Below are positions 49,460 to 58,868 of a stretch of 64,000 nt of DNA, piece by piece (position 1 is the first letter of the stretch; every line of letters starts with the position of its first letter). The stretch is from Flintibacter faecis (GTDB taxonomy: Bacteria; Bacillota; Clostridia; Oscillospirales; Oscillospiraceae), in assembly GCF_014287875.1 (NCBI RefSeq), contig NZ_JACOPN010000003.1, forward strand, positions 307,452 through 371,451, written 5' to 3'. Made by a program: the position numbers and the translations under genes. Under the pieces are notes generated by a model. That model worked only from the letters and a program-made list of their open reading frames with translations, was not told the DNA's origin and ran no database searches.

Positions 49460-50570
49460 AATCTAATCTGCTTTCTAACGGACGTACCTCAATGGCCGGC
49501 CCCACAATTCTCTGGATAACCTGCGTCTGATAGTCAAAACAGAGCATGATCGGGCTACCTCGAAAACCTTCCGGCATCGGGTGGATATCCGATAGCATGA
49601 GTAGGTCACATTGGTAGTTCAAAAGAACAGGCCTGTCGAGCGAGGTCTCGATTGCGTCATATTCGCGGGTAGGGATTCGTGGTGGGTGGAAAGGTGATAA
49701 TGCCGCGCGATTGATTTCCATTGCCAGTTCATCGTGGAGGATGAGCTTCAGGAGGGTGTCACCTTCCTTATTATTGGTAAGGAACAGACATTGAGCAAAG
49801 AACGTTGAAACGACGAAGTACTTGTTCCCAAATGGCTTTGCTCCATGACAGAGGCGCTGTGCCACACTCATGGTGGATCCGATGACGATCTGGTGGATTG
49901 ACGTGATACCGAACCCTCTTGCGAGCAGAAGGCTTTTCACAGCGGCAGCATAGTTCTCCTCGCTATTCTTCATCCAGTACATTCTTGTGCTACCTGTGAA
50001 GTAAAGAAAGAAGCAACACCGCCCTTTGACGATAATACCGATTGTGCGTGAGCTCTTGGATACTGACTCCGGGGAGTACTCCTCGATGGCGACACGCAAC
50101 TCGTGTGCGGCGTAGTAATAGATTTTGTTGGGATCCGGCACGACCGCATTCGTTGCTCTTTTGGCAGGCGACATGAGAGATGGCTTTTGAGAGATGAGGA
50201 GCATCGCTCCGGCCGCGTTAGACATAACCGTACCAATAGCAATTGCATGAAGCCGCAGGATTTTGTCGATCCAACCAGGGTAAATGCGCTCAGAGCTATT
50301 GACTCTTGAATAGATCATGGACACCGCTTCCGGATCCCTCTGTGCAACATACTCGAAACCCTTCTGCGTCAAGCTCATTGAACGAATCACATGGCGCTTA
50401 TGCTTCTTCCGATATAGCCGCACATAGCCTTCCCGAATCGCACGATACATGACCCTGCGATTCCATTCAGCGCCGCCACCGATCCGCACCGCCAGCTGCG
50501 TCGGAAACTCGATACAATATCCAACAAACCAGAGCAATTCGAGTAAGCGATCATTCTTACATGTAATCAT
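49452..50570 (-). CDS. Possible replication-relaxation-type winged-helix protein
   Basis: ATG at 50570 follows GGAGTG. Residues ~5-70 read as a winged helix (LLWFVGYCIEFPTQLAVRIG, VMYRAIREGYVRLYRKKHKR) with a basic wing; the rest is unrecognised alpha/beta. The start of this pattern resembles replication-relaxation proteins of conjugative elements. It is coupled to VirD4 and may prepare the origin of transfer. Confidence 0.5.
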   Translation of the reverse strand: MITCKNDRLLELLWFVGYCIEFPTQLAVRIGGGAEWNRRVMYRAIREGYVRLYRKKHKRHVIRSMSLTQKGFEYVAQRDPEAVSMIYSRVNSSERIYPGWIDKILRLHAIAIGTVMSNAAGAMLLISQKPSLMSPAKRATNAVVPDPNKIYYYAAHELRVAIEEYSPESVSKSSRTIGIIVKGRCCFFLYFTGSTRMYWMKNSEENYAAAVKSLLLARGFGITSIHQIVIGSTMSVAQRLCHGAKPFGNKYFVVSTFFAQCLFLTNNKEGDTLLKLILHDELAMEINRAALSPFHPPRIPTREYDAIETSLDRPVLLNYQCDLLMLSDIHPMPEGFRGSPIMLCFDYQTQVIQRIVGPAIEVRPLESRLDYG

Positions 50571-50765
50571 AGACACTCCAATCAAATCAGCAGCAAGGCT
50601 GCCAACAGGCTGCCAGAGGCTGCATCATAAAGCTACTCACAAAAGAGCAAAACTGACCAAGCAAAAAACACCCAGACAGAATTTGTATTGCCTAACACTA
50701 CCTATTTCTGTGCTCCCTGAGTGGGGACAGCTCGTATGCACGAAATCACTACCAATTTCTGCCCA
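50571..50765. promoter_or_regulatory. Intergenic region with a 15-bp direct repeat; oriT or operator candidate
   Basis: CACTACCTATTTCTG (50696-50710) and CACTACCAATTTCTG (50747-50761) are direct repeats with one mismatch, 51 bp apart. Between them GCTCCC and GGGGAC form an imperfect stem. CTGCC-rich short repeats lie at 50597-50625. This is the longest gap within the transfer genes. Function unproven. Confidence 0.4.
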
Positions 50766-51428
50766 TCACTCAGAGCAGGTTTTGGTAGTTGTTTTAATGT
50801 GATTTTTAGCCCAGGATGAAAGCGTTTCAGGTCTCATCAGGTAGAACTCTGCGCTGTCCCGATCAGACATCCTCGTAGCCTGGAGGACCGTGCATAGGAG
50901 ACCGCTATCATTGGTCAGTAGCATCGATTCAATGACATCTAAATACCGCTTGGTTTCAATGTTGTCATAGTCACGAATGCGCCTTTTCCCAAGAGCAGCA
51001 TCATAGTTATGAACAATGCAGATGGCGCAGCTACCAAAGCGCTCCATTGGGTTCTCTTTGAGATAGTCCATAATCGCGTACCGAAGTGGCCGAGTCAAAA
51101 ATGCTTGATTATCTCTCTGGTTCCTTTTCGGAAGAATCGCTGGAACAGAGATCTTGAGCCAATCATGAGTCTCCTCGACCTTAATCCCCAGCAGATCCGC
51201 CACCTCACAATAGAATGGCGCCGTATCATCACGAACTGTTCTGGCGGTCAGATTTCTCAGAGTAACCGAGGATACTTCTGCCGATCTAACCAGACTAAAG
51301 AGTTTTTGCTGGGGGTTATACTGATCCATACGCTCTAAGTCGCTAGCAACCTGAAAGAGTTCGTGGCTGATACCATCAAAATCAGAAGCCACTTGGCGCA
51401 TGACTTGAATGTACTTGGGGTTATCCAT
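50766..51428 (-). CDS. DUF6100-like protein
   Basis: ATG at 51428 has GAGGTG upstream; another ATG at 51440 overlaps the previous stop. The 220-residue protein has the pattern IETKRYLDVIESMLLTNDSG and AEFYLMRPETLSSW, which I recall from DUF6100 proteins in Clostridial mobile elements; no activity is known. Confidence 0.6.
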   Translation of the reverse strand: MDNPKYIQVMRQVASDFDGISHELFQVASDLERMDQYNPQQKLFSLVRSAEVSSVTLRNLTARTVRDDTAPFYCEVADLLGIKVEETHDWLKISVPAILPKRNQRDNQAFLTRPLRYAIMDYLKENPMERFGSCAICIVHNYDAALGKRRIRDYDNIETKRYLDVIESMLLTNDSGLLCTVLQATRMSDRDSAEFYLMRPETLSSWAKNHIKTTTKTCSE

Positions 51429-51436
51429 ATCACACC

Positions 51437-51967
51437 TCATAGTTTGTAGATTTGCTCTACGCCGTCAGAACCAGTCAGGACTCCATAATCGTTATCATCT
51501 CTGGGAATCAGCTCATCCAGGGACTTCATATCATCTACGACAATCAAACGAACGGACGCCTCTGGCACGAGTGTGCGAGAGGCGTTGATCGATGGGATAT
51601 TGCGTTGGCTACCGGAAATCAGATCATAATCCTTATCGGCTGAAGAGAATGAGAGAATTGCCGGAGGCTCACTCGCACAAAAATCCAGCACATGATCTCT
51701 CATCTGGATGAATGCCCAGAAAGCCATGATGGCTTCCTGCGTCTTCCCGTGATCTAATGAGTATCGACTTGTTGCGAGGAATTGGCCGTCCGGCGAGAAA
51801 TAGGCCAGACCCTCTTGCCGGAGACGTGCGAGGATCTGGCCATAGGAACGATTGCTCATATGATCGAAGAGCAACCGCATTTGTCGCTGTTCAACGACAC
51901 CGAAGATGGTCAGCAGCCGAATCATAAAGGCAACTTCCCTCCTTCGAACGGTATTGGAAAACTTCAT
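51437..51967 (-). CDS. DUF5697-like protein, possible winged helix
   Basis: A 176-residue protein. The first 70 residues (VAFMIRLLTIFGVVEQRQMRL, GQILARLRQEGLAYFSPD) have a winged-helix pattern; the rest is alpha/beta. I associate this with DUF5697 in conjugative elements. Its stop overlaps the start codon region of the DUF6100-like gene. Confidence 0.55.
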   Translation of the reverse strand: MKFSNTVRRREVAFMIRLLTIFGVVEQRQMRLLFDHMSNRSYGQILARLRQEGLAYFSPDGQFLATSRYSLDHGKTQEAIMAFWAFIQMRDHVLDFCASEPPAILSFSSADKDYDLISGSQRNIPSINASRTLVPEASVRLIVVDDMKSLDELIPRDDNDYGVLTGSDGVEQIYKL

Positions 51968-51979
51968 TATGCTCTCCTT

Positions 51980-52050
51980 TGTGTAGAGATAGGAAACCGC
52001 ATAGTGTAAAGGAAAACCGCAATTACGCTTAGTGTAGAGCTAATGTAAAC
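51980..52050 (-). promoter_or_regulatory. Tandem CTYTACACTAWGCG repeats between virB4 and the DUF5697-like gene
   Basis: On the minus strand CTCTACACTAAGCG and CTTTACACTATGCG lie 28 bases apart, with a third CTCTACAC 23 bases further, and CGGTTTTCC/CGGTTTCC between them. The repeats precede the DUF5697-like gene and look like operator or promoter sites. Confidence 0.4.
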
Positions 52051-52068
52051 ATGACCTTTGCTGTGTTT

Positions 52069-55011
52069 TCATTCGACAACATTATGTGTATTTTGGGCGA
52101 TCTTTTCCTTGAGAATCTGGTTGAGTTCCATGCGGTCGGTTGTAATCAGCTGTTTCTCCAAGGGGGATGCCTTGAACGAAACTGTGATGTGGTTGGAGTT
52201 TGTGGAGATCAGTCCTTGGCCGCGTTCAAAACGAGTGATCGACATGATCTCTGCATCAGATAAGTGGAGAATGTGCTGGACGCGCTGCGCCTCATCATTT
52301 TCCAAGTTCAAAATGATTTTGGTCTTTGCAACATTTAAGATGCCTTTGCCGAACCGGCTTCGATCAAGGTCGCCAATATCCTGGGTGGCAGCAATGGCCG
52401 CACCGCCGTAGCCACGAATGATCTTGAAAATCTCCTGAACCCACTCGCCTGCAAGGGCCTTGGTGTTGTTTGGGTTATTGGTATCATCGTCTCCAATAAG
52501 TTCCCATGCTTCATCAATGAAGATCGCCTTTTCTTTTGTGCGGTCTTCTTTGGCTTTATCCCAGACGTAGTCGAGTGCGACAAACATGCCTACAGGCAGA
52601 AGCTCTCCCGTTAACTCGGAAATATCAAGGACTGTGTAGAGATTGTCGAGCTGGACATTTGTGTGCTGATTGAAGGTTTTGGCGGATCCATTCACGAGAC
52701 GATTCAGAATATTACCCATCCGCCTCGTCTCGGGAGATTCCATTAGAATCTCATAGATGTCACCAAGGAGCGGCATCTCCCGGTAGCGATCCGGATGCTC
52801 TGGATCAATCAGCGACTCATTATTGTGCGTGATTCCTTTCTTCGCATAGGTTCGAATTAGCGCTTCGTCAAGGAGCTGCCGTTCTTCATGGCTGATATCT
52901 GGAATTAGTAGTGAGAAGAAAATGTGCAGCTGCTGAATCTTCTTTGCCAAGATCGAGTTCTCGCTAATTACGCCATCGATCAACTGATTGGCGCTGAGAT
53001 CCTGCTTGCGGATCTCGCAGACATTGATACATTGCTTCGATGCCGGACTAATGGAAATGAACTCACCGCCAATGTTATTACAGGCTCTCAGAAACTCATG
53101 GCCTTTGAGAGGTGCTATGATGAAGACCTGGGTACCTTTCCGACGCATGCGGAGAGCTATCAACTGGAGCGTAAAGGTTTTGCCGGCACCGCTGGTTCCC
53201 AGAAGAACCATATTGGCGTTTTTATATACGCGGCTATTGAAGATATCAACTATGACCAAGCTGTTGTTATGCTGGTTGACTCCGAGCAGGATGCCGTTCT
53301 CATCGCTCATCTCAAACGAGGTGAAAGGATAACAACTGGCAGCCGCAGAGGTAAGCATATTTCGCTTGCTCGCCTCAAAGAGCTTTTTATTCAAGCTACA
53401 AAGCGGGAGGATCGACAGTAGCGCTTGCTCCTGACGAAATCGGCAAATCCGGATATCCATATCCTGTGAAACCATCAACCGACGCACCTCAGATATACGC
53501 CACTCCAGATTTTCGAGTGTATCTGCAGTGATTGTGACTAGTGTGTTGCAATAGTAGAAATCCTCGTAATTTGCAAGGCCTTCTTTCAGAAAGTAGCCAG
53601 AACGTATTGCACTTTCAAAATCATCAAAGTCCGAATTGGTATCCGAGGTGTCTTTCAAGCGACTGCGGTTGATTCGGATCTGTTGACCCAGCTTAGCCTG
53701 AATGCGTTCTTTTGGCTCGCGGAAAAAATAGAAATCGACATCGATCCCTTCGCCAGCATTGACGAGAATACTCGTCCACCCAGCCACAACGCGAGGATTA
53801 TACCCATCTGAGGGAACAATGAGATATGCATGGTATACTCCGTCCATTACTACATATGACCCATGAGTCAAGTCAATGGAATCGGGTGCCAGTACACTTT
53901 TAAGGGAGACTGGTACTGTGATGTCGGTATCCCTCCGAGCTAGCTGGAGCTCCCCGATGCGCTGCTCAACTGTTTTTACCTCACAAGTTGATCGGTTGAA
54001 AATGGTGTAGAGGATCTCCAACAGGAAGGCGTTTTCGTCATCATGGGTAACAACAGCATTGTCGCAGTGTAGGAAATACTGCCGCGCTGTCTGAACAGAC
54101 GTTTCCAGAGCCGAGACAATCTCCGAGTACTCCGGTTTGCGATTCGTGACAGCTTCATACTCAAAAATCACAAGGAATCTGCGGGTAATTGCTTCTCGCG
54201 AGCCAATTGTCTGAATAAGGCGATAGTAGTCCAGCTGCAATTCTCGGCACTTTGGATTACTCTCGGACTCCATATCCCGCTCAATGGTACTCAGGTGTTT
54301 TCCGATGTCGGCCTTCTTTGTCAACACTTTGATTTGGATTTTTATGGGGGAAATCTTCATCCAGCTCGCGAAGCTGGCAACGATATTCTTCTGCTCAGAT
54401 GTACTGCGTAAAAGAAAGTTGATCGGTTCAACTTCGAGGACTCTGATGTAACGACCGTCCTCCGTTTCAATAATGCCGTTGCGGATATCCTTTACTGGAA
54501 CAAAGTCTTCCGAGTAAGTCACCTGCTTTTTGTGACTTGGCACCATCTTGCGATTATTTTTGTTGAGCTGCTTTTCGGTTTTTGTAGGGCGTTTTCGTTT
54601 CTTGCGAGGCTGCTTGATCCGAATGCCTAACTCTTCGGGCGGCTTGGTAGCTTCTTGCTCCCATATCCTCTTTTTCTGCTTCCTAGCGGTTTCAGGTATA
54701 GTGACATCAGAGCGATAAAGGCTCCGCCGATGAATGAACCAGCGAACCCAATTGATCGCAAATTCCGAAAGTGAATCGCCCTCAAAACCGATGATGCCAA
54801 AAATACCAAGCGGGAGTGGGAGCAGGCAAAGAATGATAATCCGCACAGTAAGCGACATAGGCAACTTGATGATGGGAATACCCGTCAACAAAACGAGCAC
54901 GCAAGCTTCAATCGCATTGCGTGCTCGAATCATTCCGCCAAATAAGCGCCCACTTGCAAGAAAGTTTGGCGGGATATAGTAAATATCCCGTTCTTCGTTC
55001 GATTTGCTCAT
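52069..55011 (-). CDS. virB4: VirB4/TraE-type ATPase with PrgI-like N-terminus
   Basis: A 980-residue protein. Residues ~1-100 hold two membrane helices (30-48 and 52-74) and resemble the PrgI/VirB3 part often encoded separately. A basic linker (KQPRKKRKRPTK) leads to the VirB4 body. Walker A GTSGAGKT is at 605-612 and Walker B FIDEAW at 831-836. VirB4 powers pilus and channel assembly at the membrane. It lies next to the C39-like gene. Confidence 0.9.
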   Translation of the reverse strand: MSKSNEERDIYYIPPNFLASGRLFGGMIRARNAIEACVLVLLTGIPIIKLPMSLTVRIIILCLLPLPLGIFGIIGFEGDSLSEFAINWVRWFIHRRSLYRSDVTIPETARKQKKRIWEQEATKPPEELGIRIKQPRKKRKRPTKTEKQLNKNNRKMVPSHKKQVTYSEDFVPVKDIRNGIIETEDGRYIRVLEVEPINFLLRSTSEQKNIVASFASWMKISPIKIQIKVLTKKADIGKHLSTIERDMESESNPKCRELQLDYYRLIQTIGSREAITRRFLVIFEYEAVTNRKPEYSEIVSALETSVQTARQYFLHCDNAVVTHDDENAFLLEILYTIFNRSTCEVKTVEQRIGELQLARRDTDITVPVSLKSVLAPDSIDLTHGSYVVMDGVYHAYLIVPSDGYNPRVVAGWTSILVNAGEGIDVDFYFFREPKERIQAKLGQQIRINRSRLKDTSDTNSDFDDFESAIRSGYFLKEGLANYEDFYYCNTLVTITADTLENLEWRISEVRRLMVSQDMDIRICRFRQEQALLSILPLCSLNKKLFEASKRNMLTSAAASCYPFTSFEMSDENGILLGVNQHNNSLVIVDIFNSRVYKNANMVLLGTSGAGKTFTLQLIALRMRRKGTQVFIIAPLKGHEFLRACNNIGGEFISISPASKQCINVCEIRKQDLSANQLIDGVISENSILAKKIQQLHIFFSLLIPDISHEERQLLDEALIRTYAKKGITHNNESLIDPEHPDRYREMPLLGDIYEILMESPETRRMGNILNRLVNGSAKTFNQHTNVQLDNLYTVLDISELTGELLPVGMFVALDYVWDKAKEDRTKEKAIFIDEAWELIGDDDTNNPNNTKALAGEWVQEIFKIIRGYGGAAIAATQDIGDLDRSRFGKGILNVAKTKIILNLENDEAQRVQHILHLSDAEIMSITRFERGQGLISTNSNHITVSFKASPLEKQLITTDRMELNQILKEKIAQNTHNVVE

Positions 55012-55031
55012 GTTCCGCCTCTATTCTATTG

Positions 55032-56375
55032 TCAGTTTCCGATGATCCAAAACGGCCCACCGGATCCAGCGCGCTTACTAGCTTCGTTGAGGATAATGGA
55101 CATATCCCAACTCTTCTCGGAGCGCTTATAACTGGAAGGATCTGCGACGAGTATCTTCCCATCGGATGTGCAGCCTCTCAGGACAATGAAATGGCCACTC
55201 GATGTAAAATGGCCTTTCGTCATGAGTGCAACGACTAACTTGCCCTCCGCAAGCGCATCAATGATACGCTGTGGTTCAGAAGCTGTGCAGCCATCGACAC
55301 TCAGGCTCCACGCTTGCGCTGCTCCTGGTATCAAAGAGCGATAAGAACCATTGCCGCTGCACCAGTACCCGTGCTCGTATGCCCATTGTGCCATATGAGG
55401 TGGATCAATGGTTTCTGAGGTAAGACTGGATATCACTATGGCCATTGCAGTCGGGCCGCAGGCATAACCACCAATCGTATCTGTACCATAGGGCGAGTAC
55501 TTCCACCGTTCATCTAACTGATTGTAATAGACAACCTGTGTTTCGCCGTCAGCAAAAACGACCCCGTCGTAGGATAGGTCCGTTGCTGAGAACTCTGTTT
55601 CACTTAGACCTTGGTAAATTCCATCGCCCAAGAGGACAGTCAAGTTTTGCGCATATTGGCTTGCAAGGAGTTTCTGATCGTCTGACAGGTGGAAGACCTG
55701 ATCGGCAAAATACGCTTCTCCATTATAGGAGATGGTATAGATCCGAATGGTCTCATGAATGGTTTCGCCCGAGTCTTCGTCACCTTGCTCAGGGGGAATT
55801 TCTCGCTCTTCATCCGTGAAAGCAAAAGAGTAGAGCTTATCCTTGTTAGCGGTGAGCAAAGCCTCCATATCTTCCTTGGAAATAGATGCAATTTCTGTGT
55901 CCTTGTGTGCGCAATACTGGGAAACAAACGCATTTGCATTAAACACCACATCAGCGCCAAAGGGATTGTTGATCTCTTTTCCATCACAGCCGGACGATGC
56001 AAAATCAGAATCAATGCGTTCAAGAACATCCGTTAATCCTTCAGAGAGGATGGAACTGATGCCCTCGTTGATGGCTGTCATATTCTTGACTAACACTTCA
56101 TCGTTCGAGATTCCATTCGGGGAGTCTGTTCCATCGCCCAATAATGATCCGAAGATGATAGAAGGAAGCATAGCTACAAGAATTAGAGGCAACAAAACTG
56201 CCGCGATCAACGGAATCAGCCATTTTGCAGAAGACTTCCCTGCTTCAATTGCCGCACCATGAGCACCACCTGCAGCTGCGCCCTTGGCAATATTGGAAAT
56301 TGCTTTGCCAGTCTTTGCGGCACCCGCAACTGTGGATTCGGTCGATGTTTGCTGCTGGCTTTTTTCATCACTCAT
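55032..56375 (-). CDS. Membrane-anchored C39-like peptidase of the transfer apparatus
   Basis: A 447-residue protein. Ala/Gly-rich start, a single membrane helix (52-78), an external linker region of 200 residues, and a C39-type papain-like domain with Cys306 in GGYACGPTAM, His395 in GHFIVLRG and Asp412 in VADPSS. In Gram-positive transfer systems the VirB1-like wall hydrolase occupies this position; a C39-like domain suggests peptide-bond cleavage in the wall or a protein substrate. Its ATG overlaps the upstream stop (TAATG). Confidence 0.75.
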   Translation of the reverse strand: MSDEKSQQQTSTESTVAGAAKTGKAISNIAKGAAAGGAHGAAIEAGKSSAKWLIPLIAAVLLPLILVAMLPSIIFGSLLGDGTDSPNGISNDEVLVKNMTAINEGISSILSEGLTDVLERIDSDFASSGCDGKEINNPFGADVVFNANAFVSQYCAHKDTEIASISKEDMEALLTANKDKLYSFAFTDEEREIPPEQGDEDSGETIHETIRIYTISYNGEAYFADQVFHLSDDQKLLASQYAQNLTVLLGDGIYQGLSETEFSATDLSYDGVVFADGETQVVYYNQLDERWKYSPYGTDTIGGYACGPTAMAIVISSLTSETIDPPHMAQWAYEHGYWCSGNGSYRSLIPGAAQAWSLSVDGCTASEPQRIIDALAEGKLVVALMTKGHFTSSGHFIVLRGCTSDGKILVADPSSYKRSEKSWDMSIILNEASKRAGSGGPFWIIGN

Positions 56376-57493
56376 TAGATTTTGTCCTTTCTTTTGGGAA
56401 CAGGCGGCATCTGAGAAACGATGCGTTCCTCATACCTAATCTTGTCACCTTCATCGGTATAGGGCGTTTTCTCAACTTTGGGCTGAGCATACTGCCGATA
56501 CCACGAGGCACCGTCTACTGTTTGGATTGTATCATACGGGCCAGTTGGGGCCATGTATTGTTCTGTGCTGTACATAGCAAACTCCCTATCTGACTGCCTA
56601 TCAGGTGAGACCTCAAGGCCCGTGATGCGTCCACCGCCGATTTCAACATTCTGAAATATGGGTGGCGCTCCAGAAATGCGTGCACTCTCAACCACAGAAC
56701 CGTCATGCTCTCTAGCGCCAGATGGGATAGGTGTCCCATTTGCAGACGCAGTAGGAGAAGCTGTTCCTGCGGCTGTGCCGCCATCAAGCGTAACTACGTT
56801 TTCTGACGTAATGGGAGATGGAGGGATGAGGCCACCATCATCTGCAAGTGCGCTACCTGAGTCAACAGGCGAATAGCCCAAATAGCTTGTCAATGCCTCA
56901 GCCGCCTGATCACCGGTGATGGACCCGACTGAGGATATGCTGCCTTTTGCCACAGCTCCAACAACGCTCATTGCAAATTTTCCTCCATTTTGCAGGCTTG
57001 ATTCGAACATAGCGCCACCCACAAGATTGCTGAGTCCTTTTGCATTGCCTGTAGCGCTTGCGGCTGCCGCGTTTCCAGCAGCACGTCTCGTAACGCCGAC
57101 AAGGCCGTTTCCTCCACCTGTAAAAGCAGCGCCGGCGGCCTGTGTATTTGTGTGAGTGCTGTTACTTGAGGAATGATGGTTAAATACAGTTCCACCTACA
57201 GCCCCCGCAACAGCAGCAATGCCGCGTCCGGCAACCATGAGCTCAGTCAACATACTTCCACCGGTTCTGCCGACATTGATTCCCAAAGAAGCCATAAAAC
57301 CATCAATTTTCTGGCTGACTTTAAGGAATCCAATGGCGCATAGAAACCAGATAAAAACATTACCAGCAACTTCTTCCTTGCTCGATGCCGCAATGGCACT
57401 TTCTACTTCACTCTCATCGATGGCAAAGGCGGTTGTCGAAAGTACGCATAAGAGCAGCAATACAAGCAGTATGATATGTGCTTTTCTCTTCAT
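56375..57493 (-). CDS. Conjugation-associated secreted/membrane protein, Gly/Ala/Ser-rich
   Basis: ATG at 57493 with GAGGAGG. A signal peptide (AHIILLVLLLLCVLSTTAFA), a second hydrophobic segment near 50-70 (VFIWFLCAIGFLKVSQ), then long Gly/Ala/Ser-rich sequence and a charged C-terminus. It lies between the VirB6-like and C39-like genes, so it likely belongs to the channel; resemblance to TrsL or VirB6-like proteins is possible but unproven. Confidence 0.6.
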   Translation of the reverse strand: MKRKAHIILLVLLLLCVLSTTAFAIDESEVESAIAASSKEEVAGNVFIWFLCAIGFLKVSQKIDGFMASLGINVGRTGGSMLTELMVAGRGIAAVAGAVGGTVFNHHSSSNSTHTNTQAAGAAFTGGGNGLVGVTRRAAGNAAAASATGNAKGLSNLVGGAMFESSLQNGGKFAMSVVGAVAKGSISSVGSITGDQAAEALTSYLGYSPVDSGSALADDGGLIPPSPITSENVVTLDGGTAAGTASPTASANGTPIPSGAREHDGSVVESARISGAPPIFQNVEIGGGRITGLEVSPDRQSDREFAMYSTEQYMAPTGPYDTIQTVDGASWYRQYAQPKVEKTPYTDEGDKIRYEERIVSQMPPVPKRKDKI

Positions 57494-57503
57494 CTTTACC
57501 TCC

Positions 57504-58214
57504 TCAAACGGATAACGGGTTGGCAAGAAAACTGCCAACCATACTCGTGAATAAGCGCAGGCACCATGCATTCATGATTAGCAAAAAAAGCTGGCCTCCA
57601 AGCATTCTGCACCATGCACTAAAGACATTTGATGTGTTTTCTGATGCCCCTGTAGCGAATGCGACTGGAGCTGTGTAGATCAGAACGCCGACGAGAATGT
57701 ATCTCTCCGCTGCCTCGAATAGAAGCTTGATATAGTTCCATGCTATGATGAGCACCAAAATGAGTACAATCAAACTTACCGAGCCGGACACAAGGCTGCC
57801 CACCAAAACTGTTACTACGCTGGCAAAACTTGCAAACTCGATTGGGGGAAGTGCTGTGTCTACCACCCAGTCGTATGGCGTTCCTACGATTCCCAAAACG
57901 AGCACCATAATCTGATCCGCAAAAAGTGCTAAAAAGATAAAGAGAATGGATTTGATGGCGAGCTTGACTGGATCCTCCGCACTAAGGCCCAGTCCAAGCC
58001 CAAAGTTTCTGAATAGCTGCCACACAAGGTTCAGTAAGATGAAGCCTACACCAATCGCTACGAATATTTCATAGAGCGTTTCAGCGGCTGGGAAATAGCG
58101 TAGAAACGTGCTCATATCACAGCCTAGCGCACCGAGTACGGACCCTGTGATCAGATCCAGCAGATTCATGACCTGTGTGGCAATCCACTCAACAATACTG
58201 TCTAAGATTCCCAT
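57504..58214 (-). CDS. VirB6/TrbL-like polytopic membrane protein
   Basis: A 236-residue protein with about six hydrophobic segments (for instance IFVAIGVGFILLNLVWQLF, LIVLILVLIIAWNYIKLLF) and the conserved-looking region LFEAAERYILVGVLIYTAPVAFA, typical of the conjugation inner-membrane channel proteins. GGAGGAGC precedes the ATG. Confidence 0.75.
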   Translation of the reverse strand: MGILDSIVEWIATQVMNLLDLITGSVLGALGCDMSTFLRYFPAAETLYEIFVAIGVGFILLNLVWQLFRNFGLGLGLSAEDPVKLAIKSILFIFLALFADQIMVLVLGIVGTPYDWVVDTALPPIEFASFASVVTVLVGSLVSGSVSLIVLILVLIIAWNYIKLLFEAAERYILVGVLIYTAPVAFATGASENTSNVFSAWCRMLGGQLFLLIMNAWCLRLFTSMVGSFLANPLSV

Positions 58215-58234
58215 GCGGCTCCTCCTGCATCTGC

Positions 58235-58348
58235 TTAGAAGTGGCCTAACTCATCATCGAAGCTACTTTCAGGCAGGTAGTATGCTGCGGTGAGGCACAT
58301 GGCAATGCCAGCGACAATACCGGATAAGAAACAGATAATATTCTTCAT
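58235..58348 (-). CDS. Small single-helix membrane protein, 37 aa
   Basis: GAAGGAG precedes ATG at 58348. The peptide is a hydrophobic helix (NIICFLSGIVAGIAMCLTAA) followed by an acidic tail (DDELGHF). It fits between the VirB6-like and VirB2-like genes with operon spacing, so it is probably a real small subunit of the transfer apparatus. Confidence 0.6.
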   Translation of the reverse strand: MKNIICFLSGIVAGIAMCLTAAYYLPESSFDDELGHF

Positions 58349-58368
58349 GTCTTGATTCTCCTTCGTAA

Positions 58369-58758
58369 TTAGGGAGTCCAAGTGCCACCGGAAAAGAATG
58401 GTGTCACATAGGCCATGATAAAGCCAAGGCTATTGAGAATGGCCCAAGTAATAATGATCCGCTTTAACCATGCACGGGACTCATCAACCGTTCGTCCAGA
58501 TCTGGAGAAGTTCATCAGAAGAAGCGCAATAGCCGCAGTAACAACAGCTGCGATGGTGCTGATGCCGAGGATTTGAGTGTACACATCCTGCATGATTGCA
58601 CTCGCCTTCGTCCAAATGGTGTCAGCAGCAAAGGCGCGTGTGGAAAACATGGTCAGCATCGTAGGCACGAGAAAGGCAGTATATAGGCCTCGGCCTGCAT
58701 TTACATTTCTGAATCGCTCCTGCAGCTTCTTGATGACGGCAGGTTTGTTTAGATTCAT
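58369..58758 (-). CDS. VirB2-like pilin/TrbC protein
   Basis: ATG at 58758 follows AAAGGAGG. A 129-residue protein with a basic start, a hydrophobic signal region (FLVPTMLTMFSTRAFA), then two membrane helices (GISTIAAVVTAAIALLLMNF and IIITWAILNSLGFIMAYV), the build of VirB2/TrbC-type subunits. It is the first transfer gene after tandem terminators. Confidence 0.65.
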   Translation of the reverse strand: MNLNKPAVIKKLQERFRNVNAGRGLYTAFLVPTMLTMFSTRAFAADTIWTKASAIMQDVYTQILGISTIAAVVTAAIALLLMNFSRSGRTVDESRAWLKRIIITWAILNSLGFIMAYVTPFFSGGTWTP

Positions 58759-58786
58759 ATTGGGAAGTCCTCCTTTCAAATAGAGC

Positions 58787-58834
58787 CGAAAAGAAAAGCC
58801 GGGAACTCGGGCAGTACGACCGGAGTTCCTGGCT
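58787..58834 (-). terminator. Terminator, second of a tandem pair
   Basis: On the minus strand AGCCAGGAACTC and GAGTTCCCGGCT pair around a 14-base loop, followed by TTTCTTTTC. Confidence 0.65.
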
Positions 58835-58840
58835 TCACAT

Positions 58841-58868
58841 GAAAAATGCCTCCCGATGAAAGGAGGCA
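58841..58868 (-). terminator. Terminator, first of a tandem pair
   Basis: On the minus strand TGCCTCC, an 8-base loop, GGAGGCA, then TTTTTC. With the next hairpin it separates the 201-residue gene from the VirB2-like gene. Confidence 0.75.
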
